Assembly: GCF_005222805.1 (NCBI RefSeq)
Contig: NZ_STGC01000002.1
Coordinates: 962,821 to 1,026,820, forward strand
Source of the DNA: Devosia sp. FKR38
GTDB taxonomy: Bacteria; Pseudomonadota; Alphaproteobacteria; Rhizobiales; Devosiaceae
Length of the DNA: 64,000 nt
Direction: 5' to 3'
Part shown: one piece after another, positions 14,830 through 25,555 of the stretch
How positions within the stretch are numbered: the stretch's first letter is position 1
Layout of the letters: the number at the start of each line of letters is the position of its first letter
Made by a program: the position numbers and the translations under genes
The notes under the pieces: generated by a model
Databases searched by the model: none
What the model saw: only the letters and a program-made list of their open reading frames with translations
What the model was told of the DNA's origin: nothing

Positions 14830-17574
14830 CTAGAACTGGCCGTGGCAGTGCTTGAACTTCTTGCCCGAGCCACAGGGGCAGGGGGCATTGCGCGAGACGC
14901 CAATCAGCAGCTTGGGGTCGATCGGCTTGAGCGAGGGATCGCTGCCCACCGCACCCAGCGAGTCGGCGATGGTGTCACCTTCATCGGCATCATTCTCGCC
15001 GGTCAGCGGGTCGATATGGGTTTCCTGCAGGCGGCTCAGGTCCGGGGTCGGCGGCGCCACGGGGCGCGGCTGCAGCACGATGTGGCTGAGCTGGGTGGTC
15101 ACCAGTTCGCGCAGATTGGCCAGCAGGGCCTGGAACAGCTCATAGGCTTCCTGCTTGTATTCGTTGAGCGGATCGCGCTGGGCAATGCCGCGCCAGCCGA
15201 CCACCTTGGACAGGTGGTCCAGGGTCACCAGGTGCTCGCGCCACAAGCCGTCGACCGATTGCAGCAGGATGGATTTTTCCACCTGACGCATGATGGTGGG
15301 GTTGGGCGTGCCAGCCGCTTCCATGGTGGCAATGGTGCTGGCTTCCTTGACGGCAGCCGCCTCGTCCACGGCGCCCTTGAGGCGCTCGGTGACGATCTCG
15401 GCATCGATGCCTTCCTCGGCTGCCCAGTCCTTGATCGGTACTTCGATGTTCAGATAGGTCTTGGCGGCGGCCTCGAGCTGCTCGATGTTCCACTGCTCGG
15501 GATAGGAGCGGGGCGGAATGGCCTTGGCGACGATGTTCTCGACAACGTCGTGGCGCATTTCCACGACGGTTTCCGAGATGTCCTCGGCATCCATCATTTC
15601 GATGCGCTGTTCGAAGATCACCTTGCGCTGATCATTCATCACGTCATCGTATTTCAGGATGTTCTTGCGGATGTCGAAGTTGCGCGCTTCCACCTTGCCC
15701 TGGGCGCGCTCGATGGCCTTGGTCACCCAGGGGTGGGTGATGGATTCGCCCTGCTCAAGACCCAGCTTGCCCAGCATGGAATCCATGCTGTCCACCGGGA
15801 AGATGCGCATCAGATCGTCCTGCAGGCTCAGGAAGAATGCCGAATGGCCGGGGTCGCCCTGGCGGCCGGAACGACCGCGAAGCTGGTTGTCGATGCGGCG
15901 GCTTTCGTGCCGCTCGGTGCCGATCACCATCAGGCCGCCAGCGGCCAGGGCCTTGGCCTTGTCCGACGCGATGGTGCGCTTGATCTCTTCGATCTTGGCC
16001 TCGCGCTCGGCGCCTTCCAGACCCTGGGTCTCGCGCTGGATGCGCATTTCGAGATTGCCGCCGAGCTGGATGTCGGTGCCACGACCGGCCATGTTGGTGG
16101 CAATGGTGATGGCGCCCGGCAGGCCGGCGTCGGCAACGATAAAGGCTTCCTGCTCGTGGTGGCGGGCATTGAGCACGTTCATGCTGCCCACGTTCTTCTT
16201 GCGCAGCAGCTCGGCCAGCATTTCGGATTTTTCGATCGAGGTGGTGCCCACCAGCACGGGCTGGCCGCGATCCTGGCACTGCTTGATCAGATCGGCGATG
16301 GCGTCGAACTTTTCGGCGGCGGTGCGGAAGATGGCGTCTTCATCGTCCACGCGCTGCACGGGCAGGTTGGTGGGGATGGTCACCACGTCGAGCTTGTAGA
16401 TGTCGGCGAATTCCTCGGCCTCGGTGGCCGCCGTACCGGTCATGCCGGCCAGCTTCTCATAGAGGCGGAAATAGTTCTGGAAGGTGATCGAGGCCAGCGT
16501 CTGGTTCTCGGGCTGGATCTTGACGTGTTCCTTGGCTTCGAGGGCCTGGTGCAGGCCTTCCGAATAGCGGCGGCCGGGCATCATGCGGCCGCTGAACTCG
16601 TCGATGATCACCACTTCGTCGTTGCGGACGATGTAGTCCTTGTCCTTGCGGAACAGCTTATGGGCGCGCAGCGCCGAATTGGCGTGGTGCACCAGGGCAA
16701 CGTTTTCCAGATCGTAGAGCGAGCCGGTCTTGAGCAGGCCATCGGCGGCCAGACGGGCTTCGAGCTTTTCGATGCCGGCGTCGGTGAAGGTGGCGGCGCG
16801 CTGCTTTTCGTCGAGGTCGAAATCGCCCTCTTCGATGATCGACATCAGATTGTCGAGCGTGGTGTAGAGCGTCGAGCGATCTTCGGAGGGACCCGAGATG
16901 ATCAGGGGCGTGCGTGCCTCGTCGATCAGGATGGAGTCCACTTCGTCCACGATGGCGAAGGCATGGCCGCGCTGCACCATCTGGGCGCGCGTGTATTTCA
17001 TGTTGTCGCGCAGATAGTCGAAGCCGAGCTCGTTGTTGGTGCCATAGGTGATGTCGGCGCCATAGGCGGCCTTGCGCTCGGCATCGGTCATGCCATGCAC
17101 GATCACGCCCCAGGAGAGGCCGAGGAAATTGTAGATCTGCCCCATCCAGGCCGCGTCACGCTTGACGAGATAATCGTTGACGGTGACGAGGTGGGCGCCC
17201 TTGCCGCTCAGGGCATTGAGATACATCGGCAGGGTCGCCACCAGCGTCTTGCCTTCGCCGGTGCGCATTTCGGCGATGCCGCGCTCGTTCATCACCATGC
17301 CGCCGATCAGCTGCACATCGAAGTGCCGCATGCCCAGCACGCGCTTGGCGGCCTCGCGGACGGTGGCAAAGGCGGGGACGATCAAATCGTCGAGATCGGT
17401 ACCCTTCTCCAGCTGGGCGCGGAATTCAGTGGTGCGGGCGCGCAGGGCGTCGTCACTGAGCTTGGCCAGCTCGGGCTCCAGCGCATTGATGGCGGCTACC
17501 TTGCCCTGGTAGCGTTTGACCTGACGATCCGATGGGGAGCCGAAAATCCGCCGGGCGAGCGCAGCAAGTGCCAT
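14830..17574 (-). CDS. secA: Preprotein translocase ATPase SecA
   Basis: A 914-residue motor of the Sec pathway. It begins [18 protein letters not shown]. Walker A is [14 protein letters not shown], the DEAD-like box is [14 protein letters not shown], and NBD2 carries [13 protein letters not shown] and [10 protein letters not shown]. The C-terminal zinc/SecB-binding motif [14 protein letters not shown] is intact. The long frame continues upstream to 18060, but ATG 17574 with AAGGA upstream is the canonical start. It is divergent from the parvulin gene, which also acts on exported proteins. Confidence 0.98.
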   Translation of the reverse strand: MALAALARRIFGSPSDRQVKRYQGKVAAINALEPELAKLSDDALRARTTEFRAQLEKGTDLDDLIVPAFATVREAAKRVLGMRHFDVQLIGGMVMNERGIAEMRTGEGKTLVATLPMYLNALSGKGAHLVTVNDYLVKRDAAWMGQIYNFLGLSWGVIVHGMTDAERKAAYGADITYGTNNELGFDYLRDNMKYTRAQMVQRGHAFAIVDEVDSILIDEARTPLIISGPSEDRSTLYTTLDNLMSIIEEGDFDLDEKQRAATFTDAGIEKLEARLAADGLLKTGSLYDLENVALVHHANSALRAHKLFRKDKDYIVRNDEVVIIDEFSGRMMPGRRYSEGLHQALEAKEHVKIQPENQTLASITFQNYFRLYEKLAGMTGTAATEAEEFADIYKLDVVTIPTNLPVQRVDDEDAIFRTAAEKFDAIADLIKQCQDRGQPVLVGTTSIEKSEMLAELLRKKNVGSMNVLNARHHEQEAFIVADAGLPGAITIATNMAGRGTDIQLGGNLEMRIQRETQGLEGAEREAKIEEIKRTIASDKAKALAAGGLMVIGTERHESRRIDNQLRGRSGRQGDPGHSAFFLSLQDDLMRIFPVDSMDSMLGKLGLEQGESITHPWVTKAIERAQGKVEARNFDIRKNILKYDDVMNDQRKVIFEQRIEMMDAEDISETVVEMRHDVVENIVAKAIPPRSYPEQWNIEQLEAAAKTYLNIEVPIKDWAAEEGIDAEIVTERLKGAVDEAAAVKEASTIATMEAAGTPNPTIMRQVEKSILLQSVDGLWREHLVTLDHLSKVVGWRGIAQRDPLNEYKQEAYELFQALLANLRELVTTQLSHIVLQPRPVAPPTPDLSRLQETHIDPLTGENDADEGDTIADSLGAVGSDPSLKPIDPKLLIGVSRNAPCPCGSGKKFKHCHGQF

Positions 17575-17945
17575 ATGCAAGGTCCTTCGGTAACTCATCG
17601 CGGCGCAGCGGGACACTGCGGATTGGCCGGGCCAGGCCTCGTGGCGCGATGAGAAAGCCTTTCCGGCTTTGAATTTCTGTATTCCCGCCGAGCGGCGGAA
17701 AAGCGCGTGAGATGTAAGAGCGCCCCCTTGTCTTGTCAACGCTGGCAAAATGGGCCAAACCTCCAGCGTGCAGGCGGGAAACCGCGCAGATGCTGGGCTT
17801 TTCGTCTGATCCCGCTCACGAAGTGCGGCGTGGTGCATTTGCCCCCTTGTCATTTCGGGCCGCGCCAAGCACAGCCATGGCACAGGAGTGCCGCACACAT
17901 CCGTCCGGACACCCTGTTCCGCGCCGGCCAAGGAGACCGACCCCA

Positions 17946-18896
17946 ATGATGTTTTCCCCCCTGCGTCTCGCCCGTCGTGCGAGCCTGCTCGTTGTGCTGC
18001 TGGCTGCCAGTGCGCTGACGCCCGCCTTTGCCCAGGATGCGGCGCCGGCTGCCGATGCACCTGTTGCGGCCGATGCCGCCGCGCCGGTGTCGCCCGATGC
18101 CGTGGTTGCCACGGTGGGTGGCGAGCCGATTACCGAGGCCGAGCTGGGCTTTGCCGCTGAAGACCTGGCGCAGGAGCTGCAGCAGATGCCGCCCGAGCAG
18201 CGCAAGGCGTTCCTGGTGCGCGTGCTGATCGACATGAAGGTGATGGCCAAGGCTGGTGCCGATGCCGGCATGGCCGACACGCCGCTGTTCGCCCAGCGCC
18301 TGACCTATCTCAAGGAGCGTGCCCTGCGCCGCGCCTATTTCGCCGACGCCATCGCCACTTCGGTCACCGAAGAGTCCGTGCGCGCCGCCTATGACAAGTT
18401 CGTTGCCGATTTCGCGCCGCAGCCGGAGATCCGCGCCAGCCATATCCTGGTGGCCACCGAGGAAGAGGCCAAGGCCATCAAGGCTCAGCTGGACGGCGGC
18501 GCCGATTTCGCCACCCTGGCCAAGGAAAAGTCGATCGATCCCGGTGCAGCCAATGGTGGCGACCTGGGCTTCTTCGGCCAGGGCCAGATGGTTGCGCCCT
18601 TTGAGGCGGCTGCCTTTGCGCTGACCGATGTCGGCCAGGTGTCCGATCCGGTGCAGTCCCAGTTCGGCTGGCATGTCATTCGCCTGGAAGAAAAGCGCGA
18701 GTCCAGCCCGCCGGCCTTCGAACAGGTTGCCGCACAGCTGCAGCAGCAGCTGCTGATGACCACGTTTGACAGCACGGTTGCCAAGCTGATGGAGGGCGTG
18801 GCCATCGACATTCCCGATCCGGCCCTGGCCGCAGCCGTGTCGGCGCAGACCGAGACCGACGCCGCTGCGGAAACCGCTGCGCCGGCCGCGCAGTAA
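17946..18896 (+). CDS. Parvulin-type peptidylprolyl isomerase, exported
   Basis: A 316-residue periplasmic folding factor of the PrsA/SurA type. A signal peptide ([20 protein letters not shown]) is followed by an Ala/Pro-rich linker, a SurA-like N-domain, then the rotamase domain with [32 protein letters not shown] and [16 protein letters not shown] 17946 is preceded by AAGGAG; the frame is open 71 codons further upstream without a site. Divergent from secA, which fits a shared role in export. Residues near the end are low-complexity Ala/Glu. Confidence 0.9.
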   Translation: MMFSPLRLARRASLLVVLLAASALTPAFAQDAAPAADAPVAADAAAPVSPDAVVATVGGEPITEAELGFAAEDLAQELQQMPPEQRKAFLVRVLIDMKVMAKAGADAGMADTPLFAQRLTYLKERALRRAYFADAIATSVTEESVRAAYDKFVADFAPQPEIRASHILVATEEEAKAIKAQLDGGADFATLAKEKSIDPGAANGGDLGFFGQGQMVAPFEAAAFALTDVGQVSDPVQSQFGWHVIRLEEKRESSPPAFEQVAAQLQQQLLMTTFDSTVAKLMEGVAIDIPDPALAAAVSAQTETDAAAETAAPAAQ

Positions 18897-19046
18897 GCCA
18901 GACCCGGGTGTGGGGGTGAAAGCCCCCGCACCCGCTGTTCGGACGGTGCCCCCTGGCAAAGTGCCGACATGGTGCCGCCTGTCTTGCGATTGCCGCATGT
19001 TTGGGGCACATCACAGACCTGTTTGCTTGCAACAAGGTTTGCTCTG

Positions 19047-20279
19047 ATGGCCCATCCGGTTTCGCCCCTCGCCCCCACATCCTATCCGGAGCTGCCGACC
19101 ATTGCCGGCGTGCGCTTTGCCACGGCCGAGGCGGGCATCAAGTACAAGAACCGTACCGATGTGCTGCTGATGGCTTTTGATGCCGGCACCACGGTGGCTG
19201 GCGTTGTCACCCGCTCGAAGTGCTCCTCGGCGGCCGTGGACTGGTGCAAGGCCAATCTGGCGGGCGGCGTGGCGCGGGGCCTGGTGGTCAACTCCGGCAA
19301 TGCCAATGCCTTTACCGGCGTCAAGGGCCAGCGCAGCGTCGAGCTGACTGCCGACTACGCTGCCAAGGCGCTGGGCTGCGCGCCCAGCGAGATTTTCCTC
19401 GCCTCCACCGGCGTCATCGGTGAGCCGCTCGATGCCGGCAAGTTCGATGGCGTGCTCGATACCATGGCGACCCGGCTGGGCGCCGGCTCGTGGATGGAGC
19501 CGGCCAAGGCCATCATGACCACCGACACCTTCCCCAAGCTCAATGGCGCGACGCTCGAGATCGACGGTGTCGAGGTCAAGATCAACGGCATTGCCAAGGG
19601 CAGCGGCATGATCGCGCCCGATATGGCCACGATGCTCAGCTTTGTGGTCACCGACATGCCCATCGCCGCCCCGGTGCTGCAGGCACTGCTGGCCCGCCAT
19701 GTGCAGACCAGCTTTAACGCCATCACGGTGGATAGCGACACCTCGACCTCCGATACGCTTCTGGCCTTTGCTACCGGCGCGGCTGCCGTCGAGCCGATCA
19801 CCAGCCTGGACGATCCGCGCGCCGACGTGTTCGGCGAGGCGCTGCGCGATGTGCTGTTCGATCTGGCCATCCAGGTGGTGCGCGATGGCGAAGGCGCCAC
19901 CAAGCAGGTCTCCATCCATGTTGAAGGCGCCACCAGCGATGCTTCGGCCTTCCGCATCGCCAAGGCCATTGCCGATTCCCCGCTGGTCAAGACGGCCATT
20001 GCCGGCGAAGACGCCAATTGGGGCCGCGTGGTCATGGCTGTGGGCAAGGCCGGCGAGCCGGCCGACCGCGATCGCCTCTCGATCCGCTTCGGCGATCTGC
20101 TGGTGGCCAAGGATGGCGAGCGCGCCCCGATCTATGACGAGGCGGCCACCAGCGCCTATATGAAGGGCCAGGAGCTAGACCTGACGGTCAGCCTGGGCCT
20201 CGGCGATGGCCGGGCCACGGTCTATACCTGCGACCTGACCCATGGCTACATCACCATCAATGGCGATTACCGGAGCTGA
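19047..20279 (+). CDS. argJ: Bifunctional glutamate N-acetyltransferase / N-acetylglutamate synthase
   Basis: An arginine-pathway enzyme that transfers acetyl from N-acetylornithine to glutamate (first and fifth steps). The 410-residue precursor is self-cleaved at the Ala-Thr bond in [14 protein letters not shown], where the threonine becomes the nucleophile of the beta chain. [12 protein letters not shown] is the oxyanion region, and the C-terminus ends [13 protein letters not shown] as usual. ATG 19047 has AAGG upstream; the frame opens earlier at 18969. It begins a three-gene run with a GNAT protein and MutT. Confidence 0.96.
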   Translation: MAHPVSPLAPTSYPELPTIAGVRFATAEAGIKYKNRTDVLLMAFDAGTTVAGVVTRSKCSSAAVDWCKANLAGGVARGLVVNSGNANAFTGVKGQRSVELTADYAAKALGCAPSEIFLASTGVIGEPLDAGKFDGVLDTMATRLGAGSWMEPAKAIMTTDTFPKLNGATLEIDGVEVKINGIAKGSGMIAPDMATMLSFVVTDMPIAAPVLQALLARHVQTSFNAITVDSDTSTSDTLLAFATGAAAVEPITSLDDPRADVFGEALRDVLFDLAIQVVRDGEGATKQVSIHVEGATSDASAFRIAKAIADSPLVKTAIAGEDANWGRVVMAVGKAGEPADRDRLSIRFGDLLVAKDGERAPIYDEAATSAYMKGQELDLTVSLGLGDGRATVYTCDLTHGYITINGDYRS

Positions 20280-20280
20280 T

Positions 20281-21030
20281 ATGGCGCTGCCGAACGCCGA
20301 GGGTCTTGAGCGAAGCGGGCTGGCGGCCTGGCCGGGCATCGAAGTGGAATGGGACGGCGCCTGGGTGCGCCGCTCCGCCAATGGCTATACCAAGCGCGCC
20401 AATTCGGTGCAGTGCCTGGACCCTGCCGATGATGCCAATGCAAGCGCGCGTATCCTGGCTGCCGCCGACTGGTACGTCGCGCGCGGCCTGACGCCGGTGT
20501 TCCGTGTCACCCCGCTCACGGGGCCACAGACCCTGGCTGCGTTGGATGGGCTGGGCTGGCGGGCCTATGACCACAGCCATGTGTTCGCCATGCCGCTCGA
20601 TGCCGTCGCGGCCGATCCGCGCGGGGCTGACTATGATGCCTTTGATCCGGCTTTCCTGGCCGTGCAGCGGCAGCTGGCCGGCTATGGCGACAGCCAGATG
20701 GCGGGCCTGACCGCGCTGCTCGCGGCCCTTGCGACACCGGCGCGCGGCATTGTGCTCAGCGATGGGGCGGGCACGCCGGTGGCATCGGCGATCATGACGC
20801 TGGCCGACGGCATTGTGGTGGCCGGCAATGTGGTCACCGACCCCAGCCAGCGCCGCAAGGGCTATGGCGCGGCCATGATGCGCACGGGCCTGGCCTGGGG
20901 CCATGGCGCCGATGCCCGTTATGCCATGCTCAATGTGCAGGCCGACAATGCAGGGGCCCAGGCGCTCTATCGTGGCCTGGGCTATGTGCACCAGTATGAC
21001 TACCACTATTGCTCACCGGAGATCGCATGA
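20281..21030 (+). CDS. GNAT-family N-acetyltransferase
   Basis: A 249-residue acetyltransferase. The C-terminal half is the GNAT fold: VVAGNVVTDPSQRRKGYGAA contains the acetyl-CoA loop (Q/RxxGxG/A form QRRKGYGAA), followed by LNVQADNAGAQALYRGLGY. The N-terminal half is a degenerate second domain. ATG 20281 comes one base after the argJ stop, and its own stop overlaps the mutT start (ATGA). The argJ-GNAT-mutT order recurs in related genomes, but the substrate is unknown. Confidence 0.85.
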   Translation: MALPNAEGLERSGLAAWPGIEVEWDGAWVRRSANGYTKRANSVQCLDPADDANASARILAAADWYVARGLTPVFRVTPLTGPQTLAALDGLGWRAYDHSHVFAMPLDAVAADPRGADYDAFDPAFLAVQRQLAGYGDSQMAGLTALLAALATPARGIVLSDGAGTPVASAIMTLADGIVVAGNVVTDPSQRRKGYGAAMMRTGLAWGHGADARYAMLNVQADNAGAQALYRGLGYVHQYDYHYCSPEIA

Positions 21031-21431
21031 CCCAGTCCCTGCTTGTGGTGGTGGCCTGTGCCCTGGTGGACGCCGACCGCCGCGTGCTGATCGCCCAGCG
21101 CCCCGAGGGCAAGTCCCTGGCGGGGCTATGGGAATTTCCCGGTGGCAAGCTGGAGGCCGGCGAGAGCCCCGAGGCGGCGTTGATGCGGGAGCTCGAAGAG
21201 GAACTGGGCATCCAGACCAAGGCGGCGTGTCTGGCACCGCTCAGCTTTGCCAGCCACTCTTACGAGAGTTTTCACCTGTTGATGCCACTTTATGTGTGTC
21301 GGAAGTGGCAGGGGGCGCCGCAGAACCGCGAGCATGCTGCCCTCAAATGGGTGCGGCCACAGTCCCTGCATGAATACCCCATGCCGCCAGCCGACGAGCC
21401 GCTGATCGCTGCCTTGTGCGATCTGCTTTAG
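21027..21431 (+). CDS. mutT: Nudix hydrolase, MutT-like 8-oxo-dGTP diphosphatase
   Basis: A 134-residue Nudix enzyme that probably removes 8-oxo-dGTP from the nucleotide pool. The Nudix box is complete: GGKLEAGESPEAAL followed by RELEEELGI, with all catalytic glutamates. The preceding LAGLWEFPGG is diagnostic of MutT rather than other Nudix classes. ATG 21027 overlaps the GNAT stop by 4 bp, so translation is coupled. Confidence 0.92.
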   Translation: MTQSLLVVVACALVDADRRVLIAQRPEGKSLAGLWEFPGGKLEAGESPEAALMRELEEELGIQTKAACLAPLSFASHSYESFHLLMPLYVCRKWQGAPQNREHAALKWVRPQSLHEYPMPPADEPLIAALCDLL

Positions 21432-21460
21432 GACCAAATGGTGCGCGGGGGCGTAGAGTG

Positions 21461-21646
21461 CAGGCGATAGTGAAAGCCTTCTGGCTGGCTGAAGACGGCG
21501 CAACGGCCATTGAATATGCGCTGCTCGGCATGCTGATCGGCATCGCCATTCTGGGCACGTTCGCCGCCCTGGGGAACAGCGTGACCGGCCTGTTCAATTC
21601 CGGCGTGGCCGAAACGCTGGACAACAAGACCAACGGCATCAATTAG
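21461..21646 (+). CDS. Flp/Fap-type pilin
   Basis: A 61-residue type IVb prepilin. A short basic leader is followed by the class III processing site (EDG|ATAIEYALL) with the essential Glu at +5 and a hydrophobic assembly helix through about residue 40. The start is probably GTG 21461; GTG 21473 is an alternative. No tad/cpa secretion, TadV peptidase or rcpA genes are in the window, so it is an orphan pilin whose export would rely on a locus elsewhere. Confidence 0.85.
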   Translation, partial: QAIVKAFWLAEDGATAIEYALLGMLIGIAILGTFAALGNSVTGLFNSGVAETLDNKTNGIN

Positions 21647-21659
21647 CCAGCAGGCCGCG

Positions 21660-23147
21660 CTACTGCAGCGCGACCAGCTTGTATTTCTCGCCGGGCACCA
21701 CGGGGTCGCCGGGGTAGAGGTCGTTGATGATATAGAACAGCTCGGTGCCGCGGCTGAGCGCAGCCATGCGCTTGGCCAGCGAGTCGGCGGTGTCGCCGGC
21801 CCTGGCGGTGACAATGGTCACAGCCACCTTGCGGATCGCCGCCATGTCGGAAGACGTGGTGGGGCGGAAGCTCTCGACGGTGGCCGTGGCGCCCTGGGCA
21901 AAGCGGGCGCTGTCGGCCTTGGCGGCAAAGATGAAGCGATAGACCTGGCCATTGAGCCGCATCACCGCCACGCGGAAGAACCACTGGTCGGTCTGGGCCA
22001 GGCCACTGGCCATTTCCATGCCATTGACGGTCTTGCTGGTGACGCTGTCGGCCTTGAGGCCCGCGATCCAGCCCGATTTCAAATAGTCGGTCAGGCTCAC
22101 ATTGGCCTGCACGTCGGCGCTGTCGAAGCGCACGGCCTCGCCGTCGCCGGCAACACCCACCACGGCACTCTGCGCGCTCTGCAGCGTATAGCCCTGCGGC
22201 ACGGTGAAGGTGAATTTGGCGCCCGGATTGATGAAGCGGCGGCCGATGATGGAGCCCTGCGCGGGGCTGTCGCCAAAGGTGAGGCCGGAGATCGAGGCCA
22301 GATAGCCATCGCGGTCCACTTCGCCGGCGGTGTTCTGGCCGAACATGGCGCTGGCGGTCTCGATCGCCTTCTGGATACGGGCCGGGGTCGAGGGATGGGA
22401 GGACAGGAACCCTTCCTGATTGTTGCCGGAACCGGCCGAGAAGGTGGCAAAGCGGCTCATCACGCTGAGGAAGCGCGCGGCGGCCTGGGGGTCATAGCCG
22501 GCCTTGCCGGCATATTTGATGCCTTCGCGGTCCGCTTCCAGCTCCTGCTGCTGGCCGAAGGCGGCCATGGACTGGCGCGTACGGCTGGCGGTGGCATCCG
22601 TCGAGGTGTCGCCGCCGAAGACGCCGGTGATCACCCGGTCGACGATCTCGGTGGTGCGGGTACGGTCGGTGCGCGCGCGGGCATGGCGCAGCGTCACATG
22701 GGCGATCTCATGGGCCAGCACGGCCGCCAGTTCGCTGGTGTCGCTGGCCAGGGCCAGAATGCCGCGCGTCACATAGATATAGCCACCCGGCAGGGCAAAG
22801 GCATTGACCTCGGAGGTGTCCAGAATTGTCACCTGGAACTGGGCATTGGGCTGGTCGGCAGCGGCCAGCAGGCGACCGACAATGCGCGCCACCATGATCT
22901 CGGCCTGGCGGTCGGAATAGACCCCGCCATAGGCCGCGATAATGCGCGGGTGTTCACGGCCGCCGATGGAGGCGTCGTCGGTGCCCTGGGTCACAACGAC
23001 CGGGGCGGGATTGTCGCCGGTTGTGCTCACGGCAATCTTGGAACTGGTCAGCGTCGTGCAGGCCGACAGCGCCAGAAGCGAAACGGCCAGGGCGCTGCTC
23101 CGCAGGCCCCGGACAAAATTCTTGGCAATGTACTGCTGGACCGTCAT
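21660..23147 (-). CDS. M48-family Zn metalloprotease lipoprotein, BepA-like
   Basis: A 495-residue periplasmic protease. The lipobox LSAC puts the lipidated cysteine at residue 30. The zinc site is HEIAH (residues 146-150), with the third ligand in QQELEADREGI near 202-206. The C-terminal 50 residues (ARAGDTADSLAKRM...YPGDPVVPGEKYKL) look like a LysM-type peptidoglycan-binding module, a common addition in alphaproteobacteria. Family members such as BepA monitor outer-membrane protein assembly. It overlaps the upstream nuclease-like gene by 4 bp, so they are one operon. Confidence 0.9.
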   Translation of the reverse strand: MTVQQYIAKNFVRGLRSSALAVSLLALSACTTLTSSKIAVSTTGDNPAPVVVTQGTDDASIGGREHPRIIAAYGGVYSDRQAEIMVARIVGRLLAAADQPNAQFQVTILDTSEVNAFALPGGYIYVTRGILALASDTSELAAVLAHEIAHVTLRHARARTDRTRTTEIVDRVITGVFGGDTSTDATASRTRQSMAAFGQQQELEADREGIKYAGKAGYDPQAAARFLSVMSRFATFSAGSGNNQEGFLSSHPSTPARIQKAIETASAMFGQNTAGEVDRDGYLASISGLTFGDSPAQGSIIGRRFINPGAKFTFTVPQGYTLQSAQSAVVGVAGDGEAVRFDSADVQANVSLTDYLKSGWIAGLKADSVTSKTVNGMEMASGLAQTDQWFFRVAVMRLNGQVYRFIFAAKADSARFAQGATATVESFRPTTSSDMAAIRKVAVTIVTARAGDTADSLAKRMAALSRGTELFYIINDLYPGDPVVPGEKYKLVALQ

Positions 23148-23983
23148 CGCGTTGCCAGAACCTCGATCTGTTCGGGATGGGTGATCTCGATGCGTGGACC
23201 ATCCCGGTCATCCACCCATCCTCTTATGCGCACCAGGGCACCATCGAGCACCAGCGGCTCGCGCCCGTCCGCGGCAAACAGCCGGAGCGCGGGGGCCTCG
23301 ATGACGGCAGTGAAATCCAGTTTCCAGGATCGGCCGAAATTGAAATAGACCCGCCCGCTGCGGCTCTCAGCTTTCAGAATGCGCCCTTCGACAAGCTCAT
23401 AATGGCCCACCCGCGCCAAGAGCGCGTCAGGCTGGTCCGCCAAGCGAACGCTGTAATAGGGATCGCTCCAGATGCCAAGTCCGGAGACGCGGGCGCGCCC
23501 TTCTGCCGCGAACAACAAATCGAGACATTTCCGGTTGTCGGGAAAGGAATAGACCCGCGCCAACCCCTTGGCGACCATGACCTGCTGCGCCCAGAGCGGG
23601 CCATCGGGCGTGTCGAGCATCACATGGGCCAGCACGCGGCCATGCCGGTCCTGTCGCTCGCCGCCAAAGCCCAGTTGCACGGTTTTGCCGAGCACCATGT
23701 CTGATAGCGCCTGCTGGGACGGCTCGGCCAGAGGCCAGACGTCAAAGTCCTCGCGCCCCAGAGCCAGCTTGGGCGCCTGGGTGCCGATCATGCGGACAAT
23801 GCGACCATCGTGGAGCACGACGGTATCGCCATCGGTTACCTGCACCACCACGCCGCCGGGCGCCAGGGTGAGGTCCTGGCAGGCCGAGGCCGATGCCGAC
23901 ACAGACGACAGGGCTGCCAGCGTGGCGAGGTGAGCGAGTGTGGTCTTGAACAAATCACGTCCCGGAGAGATTTCGTTCACCAT
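23144..23983 (-). CDS. Staphylococcal-nuclease-like (thermonuclease) exported protein
   Basis: A 279-residue secreted protein with an N-terminal hydrophobic signal and an SNase/TNase domain around residues 45-165: VQVTDGDTVVLHDGRIVRMIG carries the metal-binding Asp and active-site Arg positions, and DRHGRVLAHVML the later conserved segment. The usual Glu of the DxxxxRxxG/E set is hard to place, so nuclease activity is uncertain. The C-terminal ~110 residues form a separate beta-rich domain. It is the first gene of an operon with the M48 protease. Confidence 0.78.
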   Translation of the reverse strand: MVNEISPGRDLFKTTLAHLATLAALSSVSASASACQDLTLAPGGVVVQVTDGDTVVLHDGRIVRMIGTQAPKLALGREDFDVWPLAEPSQQALSDMVLGKTVQLGFGGERQDRHGRVLAHVMLDTPDGPLWAQQVMVAKGLARVYSFPDNRKCLDLLFAAEGRARVSGLGIWSDPYYSVRLADQPDALLARVGHYELVEGRILKAESRSGRVYFNFGRSWKLDFTAVIEAPALRLFAADGREPLVLDGALVRIRGWVDDRDGPRIEITHPEQIEVLATR

Positions 23984-24145
23984 GCACTACAATGCGGCAA
24001 AAAATCATTACGATGCGGACAGGCTCGCGTTTCCGTGATGCGTTCAAAAGCCTGTCAGGGCGCGTGGCTTTCCTTGAGCGGGGGGTGTTGCGCTGGTAAG
24101 AGGGCGCTGATCCAATCAAACCCCGCATCCTGCCGGAGCCGCCCC

Positions 24146-25309
24146 TTGTCGTTTGTCCGCCGCCTCGTGCTCGCCCTCGTCCTGTCCTGTCTGGCGCTCG
24201 GGCGCGTTGCCGCCAATCCGATGCTGCTGGTGGATATGGACAATCTGGCGGTGCTGCATGCCGAGGATGCCGGGCAGCCCTGGCATCCGGCGTCGCTGAC
24301 CAAGATGATGACGGCCTATGTGGTGTTTGAGGAAATTGCCAAGGGCACGGTGACGCTCGATACCCCGGTGATCCTGTCCAAAAAGGCCATCAACCAGGCG
24401 CCGTCCAAGTCCGGCCTGCCGGTGGGCAGCGCCTTGACGCTGCAGGACGCGCTCTATGTCATGCTGGTCAAGTCGGCCAATGACGTGGCCATGGCCATCG
24501 CCGAGACCGTCGGCGGCGATGAGGCGGGCTTTGTGGTCAAGATGAATGATGTGGCCAGCCGCATGGGGCTGAGCGCCACTCATTTTACCAATCCCAATGG
24601 GCTGCATGACCCGGCGCAATATACCTCGGCGCGCGATCTGGCCGTGCTGGCGCTCTATATCCACCAGAGCTTTCCGCAATATCTGCCGATGTTCGGCACC
24701 GAGGTGGTGCAGCTGGGCAAGGCGAAACTGGAATCGCAGAACGAGCTGCTGACCAGCTTTGCCGGCACGACCGGCATGAAGACCGGCTATGTCTGCGCAT
24801 CGGGCCTGAACATGGTGGTCACCGTCGAGCGCAATGGCCGGCGGCTGCTGGCGGTGGTGCTGGGCGGCTCGTCGGCGCGCGAGCGCAATGAGCGCACGGC
24901 CGAGCTGGTGCTCAAGGGGCTGTCGGGTTCGGCGCAGCCGACCGGGCAGACCGTATTGGCCCTGGCCGACAATCCGGGCGTGGCGCCGGTCGACATGACG
25001 CCGCTGATCTGCGGCAAGCAGGCCAAGGCCTATGTCGCGGCGCAGCAGGCGGCCTTTCCCATGGGCATGAAGGGCCAGCCGAGCTATCTCAATGATGTGG
25101 TGGCGCCGCGCAGCTATGTGGCGACCGACCTGGGGCGCCTGGCCACCGGCGTCAGCCTGCCGCGCCCGCGTCCGCCGCATGCGCCGCAGTTCGCCGCCGC
25201 CGTGCCCGCCCAAGGCGAAGAGGCCCCCCTGGCCGGCGATCTCCGCCCGGGTCTGGCCGCAACGGCCATCGGCGTCGCACCCCTGCCGCAGCCGCGCCTC
25301 AACCGCTGA
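24146..25309 (+). CDS. D-alanyl-D-alanine carboxypeptidase, S11 family (PBP5-like)
   Basis: A 387-residue low-molecular-weight penicillin-binding protein that trims the terminal D-Ala of peptidoglycan stem peptides. The three serine-acyltransferase motifs are present: SLTK near residue 50, SAN in KSANDVAMA, and KTG in MKTGYVCASG. An N-terminal signal ends near RVAA|NP. A Pro/Ala-rich tail replaces the amphipathic membrane anchor, and the PBP5-C domain is not evident. TTG 24146 with GGAG seven bases upstream gives a proper signal peptide; the open frame to 23810 is antisense to the nuclease gene. Confidence 0.9.
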   Translation: MSFVRRLVLALVLSCLALGRVAANPMLLVDMDNLAVLHAEDAGQPWHPASLTKMMTAYVVFEEIAKGTVTLDTPVILSKKAINQAPSKSGLPVGSALTLQDALYVMLVKSANDVAMAIAETVGGDEAGFVVKMNDVASRMGLSATHFTNPNGLHDPAQYTSARDLAVLALYIHQSFPQYLPMFGTEVVQLGKAKLESQNELLTSFAGTTGMKTGYVCASGLNMVVTVERNGRRLLAVVLGGSSARERNERTAELVLKGLSGSAQPTGQTVLALADNPGVAPVDMTPLICGKQAKAYVAAQQAAFPMGMKGQPSYLNDVVAPRSYVATDLGRLATGVSLPRPRPPHAPQFAAAVPAQGEEAPLAGDLRPGLAATAIGVAPLPQPRLNR

Positions 25310-25327
25310 GCGGATCGGCCACCCGAC

Positions 25328-25555
25328 TCAGGCGCCGCCGGTCACGATGTCGAAGCGCAGCACATCGCCCTCGATGGTGGACGTGCAGTCATGTCCGTGC
25401 TGGCGGCAATAGAGCGGAATATCGATGCGGGCCATGGCGTCGGTCGCCAGCACGGTCAGCATGCTGCCTGGCGACAGGGCCGCCAGGCGCTTTTCCATGC
25501 GCAGCACGGGCAGCGGGCATTTCAGCCCGCGTGCGTCGATGGTCTCAGCGGTCAA
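25328..25555 (-). CDS. tusA: TusA-family sulfurtransferase
   Basis: A 75-residue sulfur carrier. The signature is DARGLKCPLPVLRMEKRL with the single persulfide cysteine in KCPLP, and LATDAMARIDIPLYCRQHGH later. TusA relays sulfur for tRNA thiolation and molybdenum cofactor maturation. TTG 25555 gives the canonical start and overlaps the end of the CAP gene by 11 bp; an ATG at 25579 would add eight residues. Neither has a good site, so coupling to the upstream gene is likely. Confidence 0.88.
   Translation of the reverse strand: MTAETIDARGLKCPLPVLRMEKRLAALSPGSMLTVLATDAMARIDIPLYCRQHGHDCTSTIEGDVLRFDIVTGGA

Noticed and set aside
14485..17652. 1055-codon plus-strand open frame
   Set aside because: Antisense to secA, which has all family motifs; a high-GC shadow frame.
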